Positions 14,821 to 22,978 of a DNA stretch of 26,835 bases are shown here, piece after piece (positions within the stretch are counted from its first letter, which is position 1; each line of letters begins with the position of its first letter). This DNA is from JAVBMU01 sp031552185 (GTDB taxonomy: Bacteria > Actinomycetota > Actinomycetes > Actinomycetales > Cellulomonadaceae). The notes under the pieces are model-generated. The model was not told the DNA's origin. It worked only from the letters and a program-made list of their open reading frames with translations, and made no database searches. The stretch lies in contig JAVBMU010000045.1 of assembly GCA_031552185.1 (NCBI GenBank), positions 1-26,835 on the forward strand. Direction: 5' to 3'. The position numbers were made by a program, and so were the translations under genes.

Positions 14821-17800
14821 GTGGGCGATCCTGCCGTGTCCCGGAAGGCTGTATCAGAGTCGATCAGCGCCGTCGGCTCCTTCTTCGGAGCCAACGAATG
14901 GCTTGTGGACGAGCTGTACCAGCAATACCTCAAGGACCGCAACGCGGTCGATCCCGCCTGGTGGGACTTCTTCGAGGACTACCGGGCCGAGCAGCGCTCG
15001 GGCCCGGCCCCGATGACCCCGACCACGCCCGCCCCGCGGGCGCCGGCGGATGAGGCGGCGCCCCGGCCGGTCATCATCGACGGCGATGTCGGCCAGGCGC
15101 CGGTCGCCGAGGCCCAGCCGGCCACGGCGCCCTATGCACAGGTGACCCCCCGCATGGTCGACGGTCACGCCGAGCGCGACGGCGAAGGGGTCATCACCCT
15201 GCGCGGCCCGGCGGCCCGCGTCGTCACCAACATGGAGGCCAGCCTCACGCTCCCGACAGCGACGTCGGTGCGGGACGTGCCGGCCAAGCTGCTCGTGGAC
15301 AACCGACTGGAGATCAACCACCAGCTCGCCCGCGGGCGCGGCGGCAAGGTCTCCTTCACCCACCTGATCGGCTTTGCGCTGGTCGAGGCGCTGGCGGACG
15401 TGCCGGCGATGAACAGCCGATTCGAACTGGTGGACGGCAAGCCGGCCATCGTTCAGCCGGGTCACGTGAACCTCGGCCTCGCCATCGACTTGGCCAAGCC
15501 CGACGGCAGCCGCCAGCTCCTCGTGCCCTGCATCAAGCGGGCGGAGACGATGGACTTCGCCCAGTTCTGGGCCGCCTATGAGGAACTGCTGCACCGGGCG
15601 CGGACCGGCAAGCTCACCGTCGACGACTTCGCCGGCACGACGATTACCCTGACCAACCCGGGCGGGATCGGCACCGTGCACTCGGTCCCCCGCCTGATGC
15701 CCGGCCAGGGCGCGATCATCGGCGTCGGCGCGATGGACTACCCGGCCGAGTACGCCGGGTCCTCGCTCGAACGACTCGCCCGGCTCGGCATCTCGAAGAT
15801 CATGACGGTGACCTCGACCTACGACCACCGGATCATTCAGGGCGCCCAGTCCGGCGAGTACCTGCGCATGCTCGCCCGCAAGCTGCTCGGCGAGGACGGC
15901 TTCTACGACCGGGTCTTCGCCGCCCTGCGGATCCCCTACGAGCCGATCCGCTGGCTGCGGGACAACACCTCGGACGACGAGGTCGAGGCGAACAAGCCGG
16001 CGATGATCGCCGAGCTGATCCACTCCTACCGCTCGCGTGGGCACCTGATGGCGGACACCGACCCACTCGCCTACCGCCAGCGCAAGCACCCGGACCTCGA
16101 CCTGCACACCCACGGACTGACCCTGTGGGACATGGATCGGACGTTCGCCACCGGCGGCTTCGGCGGGCGGGCCAACTGGTCGCTGCGGGACATCGTCGGC
16201 CTGTTGCGGGACTCCTACTGCCGCACGGTCGGCGCGGAATACATGCACCTGGCCGACCGGACCCAGCGGCGCTGGGTGCAGCAGCGGCTGGAGACCCCGT
16301 GGACGCGCACCCCCCGCGAGGAGCAACTGCGCATCCTCTACCGGCTGAACTCGGCCGAGGCGTTCGAGACCTTCCTGCAGACGAAGTACGTCGGGCAGAA
16401 GCGGTTCTCGCTGGAGGGCGCCGAGTCCGTCATTCCCATCCTGGACGCGCTGCTGTCCCGGGCCGCCGAGGCCGGCCTGGACGAGGTCGCCATCGGCATG
16501 GCCCACCGTGGCCGGCTGAACGTGCTCGCCAACATCGCCGGCAAGAAGTACGCCCAGATCTTCGCCGAGTTCGAGGGCAACCTCGACCCCAGGAGCGTGC
16601 AGGGCTCCGGCGACGTGAAGTACCACCTGGGCACCGAGGGTTTGTTCCGCGCCGAGTCCGGCGCGACGACCAGGGTCTACCTGGCGGCGAACCCCTCCCA
16701 CCTCGACGCCGTCGACCCGGTGCTGGAGGGGATCGTGCGGGCCAAGCAGGACCGCATCGACCTGGGCGGCGACGGGTTCTCCGTGCTGCCGCTGTTGATC
16801 CACGGCGACGCTGCCTTCGCCGGGCAGGGCGTGGTGCCCGAGGTGCTGAACCTCGCCGAGCTGCGGGGCTACCGCACCGGCGGAACGATCCACGTCATCA
16901 TCAACAACCAGGTCGGCTTCACCACCGGCTCGGCGGCCTCCCGTTCGACGACGTACGCCACCGACGTCGCGAAGGGCTTCCAGGTGCCGATCTTCCACGT
17001 CAACGGGGACGACCCGGAGGCGTGCGTGCGGGTGGCCCAACTCGCCTTCGAGTTCCGTGAGCAGTTCGACCGGGACGTGATCATCGACATGATCTGCTAC
17101 CGGCGCCGGGGGCACAACGAGGGCGACGACCCGTCGATGACCCAGCCGCTGATGTACAACCTGATCGAGGCGAAGCGGTCGGTCCGCAAGATCTACACCG
17201 AGTCGCTGGTCTCCCGCGGCGACATCACCATCGACGAGGCCGAGCAGGTGCTGCAGGACTACCAGGCCCAGCTCGAACGCGTCTTCACCGAGACCAAGGG
17301 TGGCCCGCCGCCCGCGGACGAGGCGGCTGGGCCCGGCGACGGCGCCACGCCGGCCGCGGGGACCGAGGCGGGCCCGGGCGTCGAACCGGCCGCGGGTGCC
17401 GAGCCGGGGGCCGACGTCGACGCGGCCGCCGGTGCAGCCGCCGAGCGGGCCGCCCGCGCCGGCCTGGAGCGGCCGAGCGCACAGCGGGAGGACGCCGGGA
17501 CGATGGTGGGCTGGCGCACCGCGGTGCACCCCTCGGTCCTGGCCCGGATCGGCGCGGTCCACATCAGCCCGCCGGAGGGCTTCACCATTCATCCCAAGCT
17601 GGAGCAGCTCGTCGCCCGGCGCAACGAGATGGCCACGGCCGGCAACATCGACTGGGGCTACGGGGAACTGCTGGCCTTCGGGTCCCTGCTCCTGGAGGGC
17701 ACGCCGGTGCGGCTGGCGGGGCAGGACTCGCGCCGCGGCACCTTCGTCCAGCGGCACGCCGTCTTCCACGACCGGCGCACCGGCGCGGAGTGGACGCCGC

Positions 17801-18660
17801 TGATGTTCCTGGCCGAGGACCAAGCGAAGTTCTGGGTGTACGACTCCTCGCTGTCGGAGTACGCCGCCCTCGGCTTCGAGTACGGCTACTCGGTCGAACG
17901 CCCCGACGCCCTGGTGCTGTGGGAGGCGCAGTTCGGCGACTTCGTCAATGGCGCCCAGACCGTGATCGACGAGTTCATCTCCTCCGCGCAGCAGAAGTGG
18001 GCGCAGGAGTCGTCCCTGGTCATGCTGCTGCCGCACGGCTACGAGGGCCAGGGACCGGACCACTCCTCCGGGCGGATCGAGCGGTTCCTCCAGCTCGCGG
18101 GCGAGGACAACATGACCGTCGCCCAGCCGTCGACGCCGGCGTCGTACTTCCACCTGTTGCGGCGCCAGGCGTACGCGCGCCCCCGGCGCCCGCTCGTGGT
18201 GTTCACGCCCAAGCAACTGTTGCGGCTCAAGGCGGCGGCGTCGGCGGTCGAGGACTTCACCGAGGGCACCTTCCGGCCCGTCATCGGCGACCCGGCGGTC
18301 GAACCCAGCGCGGTGCGGCGGGTCCTGCTGTGCACGGGCCGGGTGTACTACGACCTGCTCGCCGAGCGGACCAAGCGCAAGGCCGAGGACGTCGCGATCC
18401 TGCGCCTGGAGCAGCTCTACCCGCTGGACCTCGACGCTCTTCGGTTCGAACTCGCCCGCTACCCGGGGGCACCGACCGTGTGGGTCCAGGACGAGCCCGA
18501 GAACCAGGGCGCGTGGTCCTTCCTGAAGGTGAACCTGCCCGACGCGCTGACGCCGCACCGGGTGGTCGCCCGGCCCGGCTCGGCGTCGACGGCCGCGGGC
18601 ACCGCGAAGAAGCACGCCGCCGAGCAGGTCACCCTGGTCCAGGAGGCCTTCGGGGACTGA
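14821..18660 (+). CDS. kgd: Multifunctional 2-oxoglutarate dehydrogenase / 2-oxoglutarate decarboxylase (Kgd)
   Basis: A 1279-residue actinobacterial fusion enzyme of the TCA cycle. Residues about 10-55 carry the conserved N-terminal element (FFGANEWLVDELYQQY). A lipoyl-less E2 acyltransferase domain follows (about 120-360), with His336 in YDHRIIQGA. The E1 domain (about 395-1279) binds thiamine diphosphate: MAHRGRLNVL, GDAAFAGQG and IINNQVGFTT. It decarboxylates 2-oxoglutarate and passes succinyl to the E2 partner made elsewhere. Residues 827-894 form an Ala/Gly/Pro/Glu-rich insertion that I do not recall in the mycobacterial protein. GTG 14821 is the longest plausible start; GTG 14836 is an alternative, and neither has a strong ribosome site. 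It is monocistronic and ends before a 38-bp palindrome. Confidence 0.96.
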   Translation: MGDPAVSRKAVSESISAVGSFFGANEWLVDELYQQYLKDRNAVDPAWWDFFEDYRAEQRSGPAPMTPTTPAPRAPADEAAPRPVIIDGDVGQAPVAEAQPATAPYAQVTPRMVDGHAERDGEGVITLRGPAARVVTNMEASLTLPTATSVRDVPAKLLVDNRLEINHQLARGRGGKVSFTHLIGFALVEALADVPAMNSRFELVDGKPAIVQPGHVNLGLAIDLAKPDGSRQLLVPCIKRAETMDFAQFWAAYEELLHRARTGKLTVDDFAGTTITLTNPGGIGTVHSVPRLMPGQGAIIGVGAMDYPAEYAGSSLERLARLGISKIMTVTSTYDHRIIQGAQSGEYLRMLARKLLGEDGFYDRVFAALRIPYEPIRWLRDNTSDDEVEANKPAMIAELIHSYRSRGHLMADTDPLAYRQRKHPDLDLHTHGLTLWDMDRTFATGGFGGRANWSLRDIVGLLRDSYCRTVGAEYMHLADRTQRRWVQQRLETPWTRTPREEQLRILYRLNSAEAFETFLQTKYVGQKRFSLEGAESVIPILDALLSRAAEAGLDEVAIGMAHRGRLNVLANIAGKKYAQIFAEFEGNLDPRSVQGSGDVKYHLGTEGLFRAESGATTRVYLAANPSHLDAVDPVLEGIVRAKQDRIDLGGDGFSVLPLLIHGDAAFAGQGVVPEVLNLAELRGYRTGGTIHVIINNQVGFTTGSAASRSTTYATDVAKGFQVPIFHVNGDDPEACVRVAQLAFEFREQFDRDVIIDMICYRRRGHNEGDDPSMTQPLMYNLIEAKRSVRKIYTESLVSRGDITIDEAEQVLQDYQAQLERVFTETKGGPPPADEAAGPGDGATPAAGTEAGPGVEPAAGAEPGADVDAAAGAAAERAARAGLERPSAQREDAGTMVGWRTAVHPSVLARIGAVHISPPEGFTIHPKLEQLVARRNEMATAGNIDWGYGELLAFGSLLLEGTPVRLAGQDSRRGTFVQRHAVFHDRRTGAEWTPLMFLAEDQAKFWVYDSSLSEYAALGFEYGYSVERPDALVLWEAQFGDFVNGAQTVIDEFISSAQQKWAQESSLVMLLPHGYEGQGPDHSSGRIERFLQLAGEDNMTVAQPSTPASYFHLLRRQAYARPRRPLVVFTPKQLLRLKAAASAVEDFTEGTFRPVIGDPAVEPSAVRRVLLCTGRVYYDLLAERTKRKAEDVAILRLEQLYPLDLDALRFELARYPGAPTVWVQDEPENQGAWSFLKVNLPDALTPHRVVARPGSASTAAGTAKKHAAEQVTLVQEAFGD

Positions 18661-18674
18661 GCCGACCGGCGGCG

Positions 18675-18712
18675 CCGCTGGTAGCCCGGCGGCGCCGCCG
18701 GGCTACCAGCGG
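18675..18712. terminator. 38-bp perfect palindrome, bidirectional terminator
   Basis: A 19-bp arm (CCGCTGGTAGCCCGGCGGC) is followed directly by its exact reverse complement, centred between 18693 and 18694. It lies 14 bp after the kgd stop and includes the stop codon (18703-18705) and last codons of the convergent aldo/keto reductase. Either transcript would fold into a very stable hairpin with no T-run, so it can end both. Confidence 0.75.
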
Positions 18713-19695
18713 TCGTGCACGGCGGCACGGATCTCGGCGTCGTAGATCTCGCGGATGCCCGAGCTGAAGAGCGGGCCGAGGACCGCAGCCGAGCCGGCGG
18801 CCGCGTTCGCCCGGGCCTGCGTCACGTTGCGCGCGCCCGGGATCACCGCGGTGACGCCCGGCTGCTGCCACACCCAGGCGAGCGCCGCCTGCGCCGCGGT
18901 CAGCCCCGGGGCCGTCGCCGCCACGAGATTCGCGAACTCCCGGGCCGCCCGGACGCCCGTCTCGAACGGAACCCCGCTGAAGGTCTCGCCGACGTCGAAG
19001 GACTCGCCGTGCCGGTTGAAAGTGCGGTGGTCGTCGGCGGCGAACGTGGTCCGGGTGGTGTACCGGCCCGAGAGCAGGCCGGAGGCGAGCGGCACCCGGG
19101 CGAGGATGCCCACCCCCGCCGCCGACGCCGCCGGCAGCACCTCATCCAGCGGCTTGAGCCGGAAGGCGTTGAGGATGATCTGGACGCTCGCCACGCCCGG
19201 CCGCTCGATCGCGGTCAGCGCCTCGGCGCACGTCTCGACGCTGACCCCGTAGGCGGCGACGGCGCCCTCGGCGACCAGGGTGTCGAGCGCGTCGAACACT
19301 TCGTCGCTCGAGTACACCGGCGTGGGCGGGCAGTGCAGTTGAACCAGGTCGAGCCGCTCGGTGCGCAGGTTCCGCCGCGAGCGGTCGGTCCACTGCCGGA
19401 AGTTCGCGAGCGTGTAGTTCTCCGGCACCTGGTCCACCCGCCGGCCCATCTTGGTGGCGACGGTCACGCGGACGCCGGGATTGTCCTCGAGGAAGCCCGC
19501 GATCATCGTCTCGCTGCGGCCGTCGCCGTAGACGTCGGCGGTGTCGAAGAGCGTGACGCCGGCCTCGACGGAGGCCGTCAGCACCGCCCGCGCGTCCGCC
19601 TCACTCACGTCGCCCCAGTCGGCGCCGAGTTGCCAGGTCCCGAGTCCCACCACGGAGACCAACCGTCCAGTGCGGCCGAGCACTCGCTGATCCAT
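18703..19695 (-). CDS. Aldo/keto reductase
   Basis: A 330-residue NADP(H)-type reductase with a TIM-barrel pattern. The catalytic tetrad is Asp51 (FDTAD), Tyr56 (VYG), Lys82 (ATKMG) and His121 (LVQLHCP). The C-terminal nucleotide-binding piece includes LAWVWQQPGVTAVIPGARN, near the usual IPG-R-N. Length and order match the YghZ/Tas-like group that reduces aldehydes or sugars; the substrate is unknown. The start is ATG 19695 with AAGGAGG four bases upstream; an upstream frame extension is Arg-rich. It is divergent from the aldose epimerase gene (124-bp gap), which hints at carbohydrate-related substrates but does not prove it. Its final codons are part of the shared terminator palindrome. Confidence 0.92.
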   Translation of the reverse strand: MDQRVLGRTGRLVSVVGLGTWQLGADWGDVSEADARAVLTASVEAGVTLFDTADVYGDGRSETMIAGFLEDNPGVRVTVATKMGRRVDQVPENYTLANFRQWTDRSRRNLRTERLDLVQLHCPPTPVYSSDEVFDALDTLVAEGAVAAYGVSVETCAEALTAIERPGVASVQIILNAFRLKPLDEVLPAASAAGVGILARVPLASGLLSGRYTTRTTFAADDHRTFNRHGESFDVGETFSGVPFETGVRAAREFANLVAATAPGLTAAQAALAWVWQQPGVTAVIPGARNVTQARANAAAGSAAVLGPLFSSGIREIYDAEIRAAVHDRW

Positions 19696-19805
19696 CGCAC
19701 CTCCTTCGGTATGCCTGCGTGCGGACCGCATCCCCTGCGCCGGGCGTCCGCCCGGAGTGCCGCACCGACGCCGCACGCACCGATGGCACGCGAGCGCTTA
19801 GCCAG

Positions 19806-19811
19806 TACCGT
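19806..19811 (+). promoter_or_regulatory. -10 box for leaderless epimerase transcript
   Basis: TACCGT (TANNNT) ends eight bases before the GTG at 19820, with no Shine-Dalgarno between. A transcript starting about seven bases after the box would begin at or within two bases of the start codon. Confidence 0.55.
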
Positions 19812-19819
19812 ATGACAGC

Positions 19820-20734
19820 GTGAGCACAACTGACCCCTCCGGCGCGCAGGTCGACCTCCGGTTCGGTGACCAGACCGTGACCATCACGGAGGTCGGGGCG
19901 AACATCCGGGCGTACTCGGTGGCCGGTCGGCCGGTCTTTGTGCCCTTCGCGCGCGACGAGGTCGCGCCCGTCTTCAACGGCGCTGTCCTGCTGCCCTGGC
20001 CGAACCGGCTGCGGGACGGCCGCTACGACGTCGATGGCGTGACCTACCAGGTGCCGATCACGGAACCCGCTCGGGGCACCGCGCTGCACGGCCTGGCGAG
20101 CTGGCACCGGTGGCCGATCGTGACCGTCGACGCCGCGCGCGCCGTCCTGGAACTCCACCTTCCGCCGAGCCCTGGCTACCCCTTCGATTTGGTCAGCCGG
20201 GTGACGTACGCGCTGGCCGACGACGGCCTGACCGTGCAGGCGACGACGACCAACGTCGGTCCCCGACCGGCGCCGTACGGCATCGGCTTCCACCCCTGGC
20301 TGTCGCCGGGCGACGCGCCCCTGGACGAGTGCACCCTTCAGCTCGACGCCGCCACTCGGGTCACCACCGACGAACGCCTCCTGCCGACCGGCACCGAACC
20401 CGCCGCCGGCGGGTTCGATCTCCGCGCCCCGCGCCCGCTGACCGACGCGGACCTCGACGACGCGTACGTGGACGTCGTGCGGGACGACGTCGGCCGGTCC
20501 TGGGCGCGGCTGGCCGCACCCGACGGGCACACGGCGGCGGTGTGGCTGGATGAGTCGATGGACGTGTGGCAGGTCTGCACCGGCAACCACATCGAACCGG
20601 CGGCTCTGCGCCGAACCGGCGTTGCCGCCGAACCGATGAGTTGCGTCGCGGACGCCCTGCGGACCGGCGACCGCCTCGTGCGTCTTGCCCCGGGCGGAAC
20701 CCACACCGTGCGCTGGGGCGCGTGCCTGTTCTGA
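19820..20734 (+). CDS. Aldose 1-epimerase family protein (galactose mutarotase-like)
   Basis: A 304-residue beta-sandwich protein of the mutarotase superfamily. Characteristic pieces are LLPWPNRLRDGRY (57-69, substrate contact), GTALHGLA with His90 and YGIGFHPWL with His158, the two histidines expected in the active site, and a late VWQVCTGNH strand. It should interconvert alpha and beta anomers of aldoses such as glucose or galactose in the cytoplasm; a sugar-phosphate substrate is possible. It begins with GTG 19820, apparently leaderless. It is followed 67 bp later by the SGNH-like gene on the same strand and may be co-transcribed with it, although that gene has its own candidate -10. Confidence 0.88.
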   Translation: MSTTDPSGAQVDLRFGDQTVTITEVGANIRAYSVAGRPVFVPFARDEVAPVFNGAVLLPWPNRLRDGRYDVDGVTYQVPITEPARGTALHGLASWHRWPIVTVDAARAVLELHLPPSPGYPFDLVSRVTYALADDGLTVQATTTNVGPRPAPYGIGFHPWLSPGDAPLDECTLQLDAATRVTTDERLLPTGTEPAAGGFDLRAPRPLTDADLDDAYVDVVRDDVGRSWARLAAPDGHTAAVWLDESMDVWQVCTGNHIEPAALRRTGVAAEPMSCVADALRTGDRLVRLAPGGTHTVRWGACLF

Positions 20735-20801
20735 GCGATTCCGGCCGACCCGCCCGGACCGCCTGACCCGAAGCGCCCGGGGTAGGGGGAAGAATGGGGC
20801 C

Positions 20802-21410
20802 GTGCGCGACGCGAGCGAGGTGCGGATCTGCGTCGTCGGCGACGAGCTGGCGGCGGGCGTCGGCGACGCCCGGGCCCTGGGCTGGGTGGGGCGGGTGGTC
20901 GCCCGGACTCGCTTCCCCGTCCTCGCCGGAGTTTTCACCTTGGCCAACCCGCGGGAGACGACGACGGCGCTGGGGGCCCGCTGGGAGGCCGAGGCGGGCC
21001 GCCGGTTCGCGACGGACCCGAGCGTCGACAATCGGCTCGTCGTAGCCCTCGGCCGCGCCGACCCGCCGTCCGGACTGTCGATGGCCCGGTCCCGGCTGAA
21101 CCTGGCCAACATCCTTGACGTTGCCGAGCAGCGCCGGATCCCGACGTTCGTCGTCGGTCCCCCGCCCGGGCGTCCGCAGGACGCAGGCCGGCTGGCCGAG
21201 CTCTCGTCCGCGTTCGCCGACGTCGCGGGCCGGCGCCGGGTGCCGTACGTCGAGACGTTCAGCCCGCTCGTCGGGCACGAGCAGTGGCTGGCCGACCTGG
21301 CGACGTCCGGCAACGATCTGCCGGGGCAGGCCGGCTACGGGCTGATGGCCTGGCTGGTCCTGCACACGGGCTGGCACGCATGGCTCGGCCTGCCCGACGA
21401 CCAGCAGTAG
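20802..21410 (+). CDS. GDSL/SGNH-fold protein lacking the catalytic serine
   Basis: A 202-residue protein. VRICVVGDELAAGVGDARALGWVGRV (7 onward) aligns with block I of GDSL hydrolases, but the serine is Glu15 (GDEL). The block III GxND position reads GRAD, and the C-terminal DxxH block is replaced by LPGQAGYGLMAWLVLH, with no Asp-x-x-His. It therefore keeps the fold signature but not the hydrolytic triad. It may be a non-catalytic or differently acting member of an actinobacterial subfamily that I believe carries GDEL generally (memory, not checked). It starts with GTG 20802. AAGAAT six bases upstream could be a degenerate -10, and a GGGGA stretch lies 11 bases upstream. It converges on the DUF4097 gene. 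Confidence 0.72.
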   Translation: MRDASEVRICVVGDELAAGVGDARALGWVGRVVARTRFPVLAGVFTLANPRETTTALGARWEAEAGRRFATDPSVDNRLVVALGRADPPSGLSMARSRLNLANILDVAEQRRIPTFVVGPPPGRPQDAGRLAELSSAFADVAGRRRVPYVETFSPLVGHEQWLADLATSGNDLPGQAGYGLMAWLVLHTGWHAWLGLPDDQQ

Positions 21411-21473
21411 CCGCGGGGCAGGCCGAGGAACCGGAGCGCCGGATCGGGTCGGGCCCGGGTCGGGCCGAGTGGA

Positions 21474-22274
21474 TCAGGCCCGGATCACGGTGAGGTCGCC
21501 GGAGACCGTGTTCGTGGAGACGTAGGCGCCGGGCGTGCCGGGCGATTCGGTGTGGACCACCGACGTGGTGTTCGAGCCACCGGTCAGCGGCTGTCCGTCC
21601 AAGCTGACCTCACCGGTGATCGACCGGGCCCGAACGCTCACCGGCCGGCCGGCCGCGAGCCGCACGACGACGTCGCCGGACACGGTGCGAACATCCACCA
21701 TCGGCGTGCTGGAGCCGGCGCCCAGGGCGACGTTGCCGGACCCCGTTGTGACGGAGACGCGGCCGAGGATGCCGGTGGCGTCCAGGTCGCCCGACGTTGT
21801 GACAACCCGCAGGTCGCCCGTGTGCTCCGTGATGGCGACGTTGCCCGCCGCAGTCTTGACGTCCAACGCCCCCGTCACGCCGTGCGCATTGACGGAGCCA
21901 CGCGCGCTGGCGATGCCGACCGGGCTGTTCACGCCGGTGACCTTGGTGGCGGCACTCGCCGTCCGGACGGTGACCGGCGTCGCGACGCCGACCACGACCT
22001 GGACCGTGACCCGATCCCGTTCGGCGAGGGCTCGGACGCGATCGACCAAGCCCTCCACGCCGCGGAAGTCGTAGCCGACTCGCAGTTCGTCGTTCTTATG
22101 GGTGATGGTCAGCGGGCGGCCGACGAGCGAGGTCACGCGGACCTCCGCGCCGGTGGAGCGCCCGGGGTCGCCGATGATCTCGATCGAGCCGTCGTTCAGT
22201 TGGGCGACGACGCGCACGACGCCGTCCATGGCCAGGTCCTGCGGGGTGGTGATGACCCAGGTCTCAGTCTTCAT
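21474..22274 (-). CDS. DUF4097-family beta-repeat protein (second copy)
   Basis: A 266-residue protein without signal peptide or membrane helix. The N-terminus (MKTETWVITTPQDLAMDG) resembles the start of the paralogue at 22978-23889. The C-terminal two thirds are a regular beta-solenoid-like array built on phrases such as VTGALDVKTAAGNVAI, DLRVVTTSGDLDATG, VSVTTGSGNVALG and VDVRTVSGDVVVRL, the hallmark of DUF4097. Role unknown; family members are often called adhesin-like, yet this one looks cytoplasmic. AAAGGAG lies six bases before ATG 22274. It is third in an operon DUF4097-PadR-DUF4097, 92 bp after the regulator stop. Confidence 0.82.
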   Translation of the reverse strand: MKTETWVITTPQDLAMDGVVRVVAQLNDGSIEIIGDPGRSTGAEVRVTSLVGRPLTITHKNDELRVGYDFRGVEGLVDRVRALAERDRVTVQVVVGVATPVTVRTASAATKVTGVNSPVGIASARGSVNAHGVTGALDVKTAAGNVAITEHTGDLRVVTTSGDLDATGILGRVSVTTGSGNVALGAGSSTPMVDVRTVSGDVVVRLAAGRPVSVRARSITGEVSLDGQPLTGGSNTTSVVHTESPGTPGAYVSTNTVSGDLTVIRA

Positions 22275-22366
22275 GCTGCACTCCTTTAGTCGGTAGCGGT
22301 CGGTACTTCGGTCTTGTAGGGGTCTTGATCGGTAGGTCCGGTCCCAAGTCGGTCGTTGGTTTCCGC
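22275..22366 (-). other. Intercistronic region with repeated ACCGA motifs
   Basis: Read on the minus strand this 92-bp gap contains many short ACCGA/ACCGG words, including TACCGA three times, in an irregular array. It ends with the ribosome site of the second DUF4097 gene. It may be a degenerate repeat, or contain a secondary promoter (TACCGA resembles a -10 only partly). Confidence 0.4.
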
Positions 22367-22978
22367 TCAGTTGTGCCCGCTGCGAAGCGTGGCGGTCACC
22401 GCGGCCTTGGCACTGTCCAGAACGGTGCGCAGGGTCTGGACGGTGAGCGGGCCGACGGCCTGCGCGGCGTCGGCCCGGCGCAACTCCGCCCGGACGTCGT
22501 CCCGGAAGCGCTGCACCAGCGCCTCGGCCTCCATGCGCCAGGCGTAGGACTCGCGCCGCACGGCCGGATCCGCCTCCTCCGGCTGCGGCCGCGCCCGCGC
22601 GGACTGGGCCGCGGCGGCGAGTTCGGCGCGGACCGCGCTGACCGTGCCCTGAACCCCCGCGCGCAGGTCCTGCGCCCGGCGGCGGATGGTCTCGGCGAGG
22701 CCGGTCTCCAGCGCATGCAGGTCGGCCTGGCGGGCGGCGAGTTCGGCTCGGCCCGCGGGGGTGAGTTCGTAGGTCGCCTTGCGGCCACTGTCGCTGCGCC
22801 GCACGAGCCCCTCGTCCTCCAACCGGGCCAGCCTCGGGTAGATCGTGCCGGCGCTGGGACGGTAGGTGCCGCCGAACCGCTGGGAGAGCTCGGTGATGAT
22901 CTCGTAGCCGTGCTTGGGACCGGCGTCGAGCAGCGCGAGGATGTACAGCCGCAATTCGCCGTATGCGAAGACCGGCAT
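22367..22978 (-). CDS. PadR-family transcriptional regulator
   Basis: A 203-residue regulator. The N-terminal winged helix (about 1-85) shows the PadR hallmarks LYILALLDAGPKHGYEI, GTIYPRLARLEDEGLVRR and a beta-hairpin KATYELTPAGR. The C-terminal part (90-203) is a long Ala/Arg/Glu-rich helical region, probably coiled coil for dimerisation. It lies between two DUF4097 genes and likely represses its own operon through the ATATAT palindromes at 23943-23984. The start is ATG 22978, sharing one base with the upstream stop. GTG 22981 (GTGA overlap) is an equal alternative. Both imply translational coupling to the first DUF4097 gene. The inducing signal is unknown. Confidence 0.9.
   Translation of the reverse strand: MPVFAYGELRLYILALLDAGPKHGYEIITELSQRFGGTYRPSAGTIYPRLARLEDEGLVRRSDSGRKATYELTPAGRAELAARQADLHALETGLAETIRRRAQDLRAGVQGTVSAVRAELAAAAQSARARPQPEEADPAVRRESYAWRMEAEALVQRFRDDVRAELRRADAAQAVGPLTVQTLRTVLDSAKAAVTATLRSGHN

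Noticed and set aside
14854..18615. Very long open frame antisense to kgd (over 1200 codons)
   Set aside because: GC-rich third positions suppress stops on the opposite strand. Its translation is Arg/Gly/His/Val-rich with no domain, while the plus-strand Kgd is unmistakable.
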